Source of the DNA: Siphonodentalium dalli | Lineage: Eukaryota > Mollusca > Scaphopoda > Gadilida > Siphonodentaliidae | Direction of reading: 5' to 3' | Length of the DNA stretch: 64,000 nt | NCBI GenBank assembly: GCA_032622095.1 | Contig: CP136063.1 | Location: forward strand, 181,145,956 to 181,209,955 | In this document: one piece after another, positions 60,234 to 64,000 of the stretch | Layout of the letters: every line of letters begins with the position of its first letter | How positions within the stretch are numbered: position 1 is the first letter of the stretch | Position numbers and translations under genes: made by a program | Notes under the pieces: generated by a model | What the model was told of the DNA's origin: nothing | Seen by the model: the letters and a program-made list of their open reading frames with translations, nothing else | Databases searched by the model: none

Positions 60234-61423
60234 CATATTCGTTAGATTTTTTGTTCGACCTGGATAGTTTTCTTGATTAAAATTATTCTGCATAATTTGT
60301 CAACTACTAATTTAAGTAAATAGATGTAAAAATAGTTTTGACTTTGTTCTTAATTTCAATATTAATAAATAATAACTCTTTAACTTTTTTTTCCCAAAAT
60401 CAAAACCTTAGTTGTGTAAACATCACTGTTGTAGTGCCAATTACCAATGAATCGGTCCCAATTGACCCAATAAGGTGGCAATACGATAATTTGGCCAACC
60501 TGGGGGAGCGGTTCTGTACTTCAAATGTACGCTGACCCATTTATTGTCATAGGTCCCATCAAGCACATTTTATTTTACAGAAATAGTAGGTGTAATCAAA
60601 TGTCTGTACTTCAGCTTCGTACAGTTATGCCCCTTGGTTTGCGCACACAAATTTTTAAAGTCTTTAATTTAACCGTTTTATAGACCATTTTTCAACACAA
60701 AACAGACGAGGACTGCAATGAGCGAATGTCGGTAAATAAACTTCTTCCACACCAGAGCTTTAAGTGCTGATAAATATTTGAAATGGAAAAGTTGTCGTAG
60801 AATTAAAAAAAAGTCGCAGATGACAGAATTCAGGGACAAAAATTGTCCTTATAACCAAACAGTTGGCCTCCATTGAATACGAAAATCATGTTACATATCC
60901 AAATTTTTCGCTTTTTTTTTTATTTCCCAGGTTTTGTAACATAAACCTTCAAACCCAGTAAAATTTCACATTTAACATGGGCTACACTGCATGATATGCA
61001 CCCCCATATACTTATTTTTCTATTCTGACCCCCCCCCCCCCCCTACAACCCGATAAATCGTGTACTGCTACATAAGATAGCAAAAGTTAATCAAAACTTT
61101 ATTGGAAACATTGGCAAAAATAGAACTATCCAAAAAATATTTTCAGCTGAAATATTGAACTTGCTACACAATTAGCGATGTTTGTTGTCAAATCACTAAC
61201 AGTTTTGTTTACATAACAATTTGTTATCCAACATTTCTTTACTTGAAACCCAACAATAATGAATATATATAAGAACACAGTTAATCTATTTTTCCATGTT
61301 TTCCTAGTGATGTTTTTGCGGACATGTATATTTGTTTGCACATAATCAACTGCGAGTACCTTGAGTTCCTTCATATAATTTTCTGTCGATAATATCTAAC
61401 CAAAATGTTCAATCTCATTACAG

Positions 61424-62433
<1,010 letters not shown>

Positions 62434-62599
62434 ATAACGCACCAAAAAAAAAACTGTCGAGTCATAAACCACCAGTCATTCATTCCACCACATCGCGTGA
62501 CTGATGCATCCAAATCGGTACATGATGTCGCGAGCTCGCGATCCGAAGTTCAAATCCAAAGATCTGATGTGAATGGACATGTTGTTTGTTTTTTGTTGA

Positions 62600-62605
62600 A
62601 ATAAA
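62600..62605 (+). terminator. Actin-2 poly(A) signal
   Basis: AATAAA 167 bp after the stop codon, preceded by a T-rich stretch; the first canonical hexamer downstream. Confidence 0.6.
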
Positions 62606-63124
62606 TGCATTTAAGATTTCAAAAGTTGAATATATTGACGCAAAAATCAAGAAACCGTCAACTCTATTGGGATGTGCTTGGATGGATATCAAACCAGTTG
62701 TAATTATCATGCATGTCACGGTCGCTGTAAATTGTAAATTACCTTACTTTGATCAAGGCCATGTACAATTCACAGAAGATCGTGCCAGAAGCAAATTGGA
62801 CAAATGGAACACGATCAGCCATATTGAGATACCCTGTTAAAATGATATGCAAATAGTTAACCCAGAATCGCTTTGTGCTTTAACTTTATTTTCACAGAAA
62901 TTATTAACTTCTTGCACATTACTGAGCAAATTTAATTGTTTTAAATCATTTTCCGTTTTTTTTTTTAGCGTGCTGTGCGTTATATTTGATATATATATAT
63001 TTCTGTGGCACACTTGAATTTGTTATGAAACATCGGCGCCACAACACTTTTTTAAATTACAGCAATCATTTGACAACCAAACCAATCGGCTGGCAACAAT
63101 TTATTAACAAAGCCAATGATGACT
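62606..63124. other. No feature recognised downstream of actin-2
   Basis: AT-rich DNA. An open frame at 62586-62840 overlaps the actin 3' UTR and has no family resemblance. Confidence 0.4.
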
Positions 63125-63489
63125 TTAAAGGTGTACTGTACCCAAAATCCGGCCACTTACGAGACCCCCCTCTCCTTTTATAGTCGATCGTCATAAATCT
63201 ATACAATGAATGACTTTGAGCCATGGATTAGTGCGAAATACATTCACGTGCGCTATCAGCGATGCAAACAACATGGTAATTATGATGTAAATAAGTTTAT
63301 GACCAAGAGCCATAAATTCATTTGCATTATAATTACCTTGTTTGCATCGTTCATAGAGCACATGAGTGTATATTTGCACTGAGCCATGGTCTAATTCATT
63401 CATTTCTTGCATATATTCTGTATTGTATAAAATGAGATGGTCTCATGAATGGCCGAATTTTGTGTAAAGTAAGTAGCCTACCCCTTTAA
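63125..63489. mobile_element. TTAA-bounded foldback element, 365 bp
   Basis: Begins TTAAAGGTGTACTGTACCCA and ends AGTAGCCTACCCCTTTAA. Its interior is a large imperfect hairpin (GATGCAAACAACATGGTAAT with ATTACCTTGTTTGCATC; GAGCCATGG with CCATGGCTC-type ends). The left part is shared with 28846-29245. Confidence 0.75.
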
Positions 63490-64000
63490 CGGAATATATC
63501 GCAATGCCCCAACGGTGTCCGAAAAGTCTGGGCCATGACCACGTGGCAAGATGTTTTTGTTTTTGGGTATTGTTCGCCCAACGTGTTTATGTAGTTTGTA
63601 CTATACATAAATCGGCTACGAAGGCCTTGCGTTAGCGCAGGTCTATTGACACTTTGGACAAGGGTGGGTACTTTGAAAACTCAATTTCCATTGGCTGCCA
63701 CGAAACAATTGCAATTCTACATATTTGTGCAATCCAGGCTATTATGTTATTCGCCATTTCCTGGTAATAAGATTCATGAGATTATGTCCCTTCCTCTATT
63801 GCAATTTATTCGAAATATGCTTCCAACAAGTTAGACTGTTTTTGATTTTCCCAATTAAAGATCCTCCATCAGATTGGACAACAAATTAGAATTGTCCTAC
63901 CCGATTGTTTTGCTTAAAGACGGTCTATCTCTTCTCTTCCTGGCACAACTTTGACAACAAATTGTTTAAAAGGAAACTTTTTTGAACACTGCTGTTCCCA
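63490..64000. other. Window end, no feature recognised
   Basis: A short frame at 63646-63834 has no visible relative. Nothing else stands out. Confidence 0.4.

Larger units (their letters stand above)
58292..61423 (+). other. Actin-2 intron (3' part), more than 3.1 kb
   Basis: From the gap to the ATTACAG acceptor ending at 61423. It contains a perfect CArG box, two TTAA/TIR elements and a 100 bp match to 50624-50724. The stretch 60240-61420 is AT-rich with nothing recognised apart from a C run at 61029-61044. Confidence 0.8.

Overview
The window is a piece of an animal genome, most likely an invertebrate deuterostome and plausibly a hemichordate. Coding sequence is sparse, intron-split and buried in AT-rich DNA full of repeats. 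Three genes can be supported. The first is a two-exon forkhead transcription factor, best matched to FoxE (8882-15511, +). The others are two head-to-tail actin genes, actin-1 (28245-41640, +) and actin-2 (58072-62433, +). Both actins are split after codon 42, an intron position known from deuterostome actin genes. Lineage is inferred from gene content and gene structure only; no search was run.

Layout: 1-1.2 kb holds a decayed LINE. From 1.2 to 8.2 kb there are hairpins, tandem palindromes, local tandem repeats and a 760 bp terminal-inverted-repeat (TIR) element. From 8.9 to 16.2 kb lies FoxE, whose 5.2 kb intron is largely a stack of short non-autonomous DNA transposons plus a GC-rich minisatellite, and whose 3' UTR carries a 237 bp palindrome. 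From 16.7 to 27.6 kb are more DNA-transposon derivatives and a minus-strand LINE cut in two by a 1.6 kb TIR element with a 9 bp target-site duplication. Actin-1 follows; its 12.3 kb intron holds two invertebrate-type satellite arrays and several TTAA-bounded elements. From 41.7 to 57.8 kb there are further TIR elements, a TTGATTAATCAA satellite carrying a clean 9-bp-TSD insertion, a nearly identical 3.1 kb tandem duplication, and an element bounded by inverted 16-bp minisatellites. Actin-2 ends the window, with a 100-N assembly gap at the end of exon 1 and a cluster of single-base indels in exon 2.

The two actin promoters share one module at identical spacing: two perfect CArG boxes 23 bp apart, then TTTCCTGGAA at +35 and a TATA box at +64 from the second CArG. 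This points to SRF-controlled, probably muscle-type expression of a duplicated pair. FoxE has no visible functional link to the actins. Most of the rest is repeat DNA. TTAA-bounded mobile elements are especially common, and one has a recognisable empty site elsewhere in the window.
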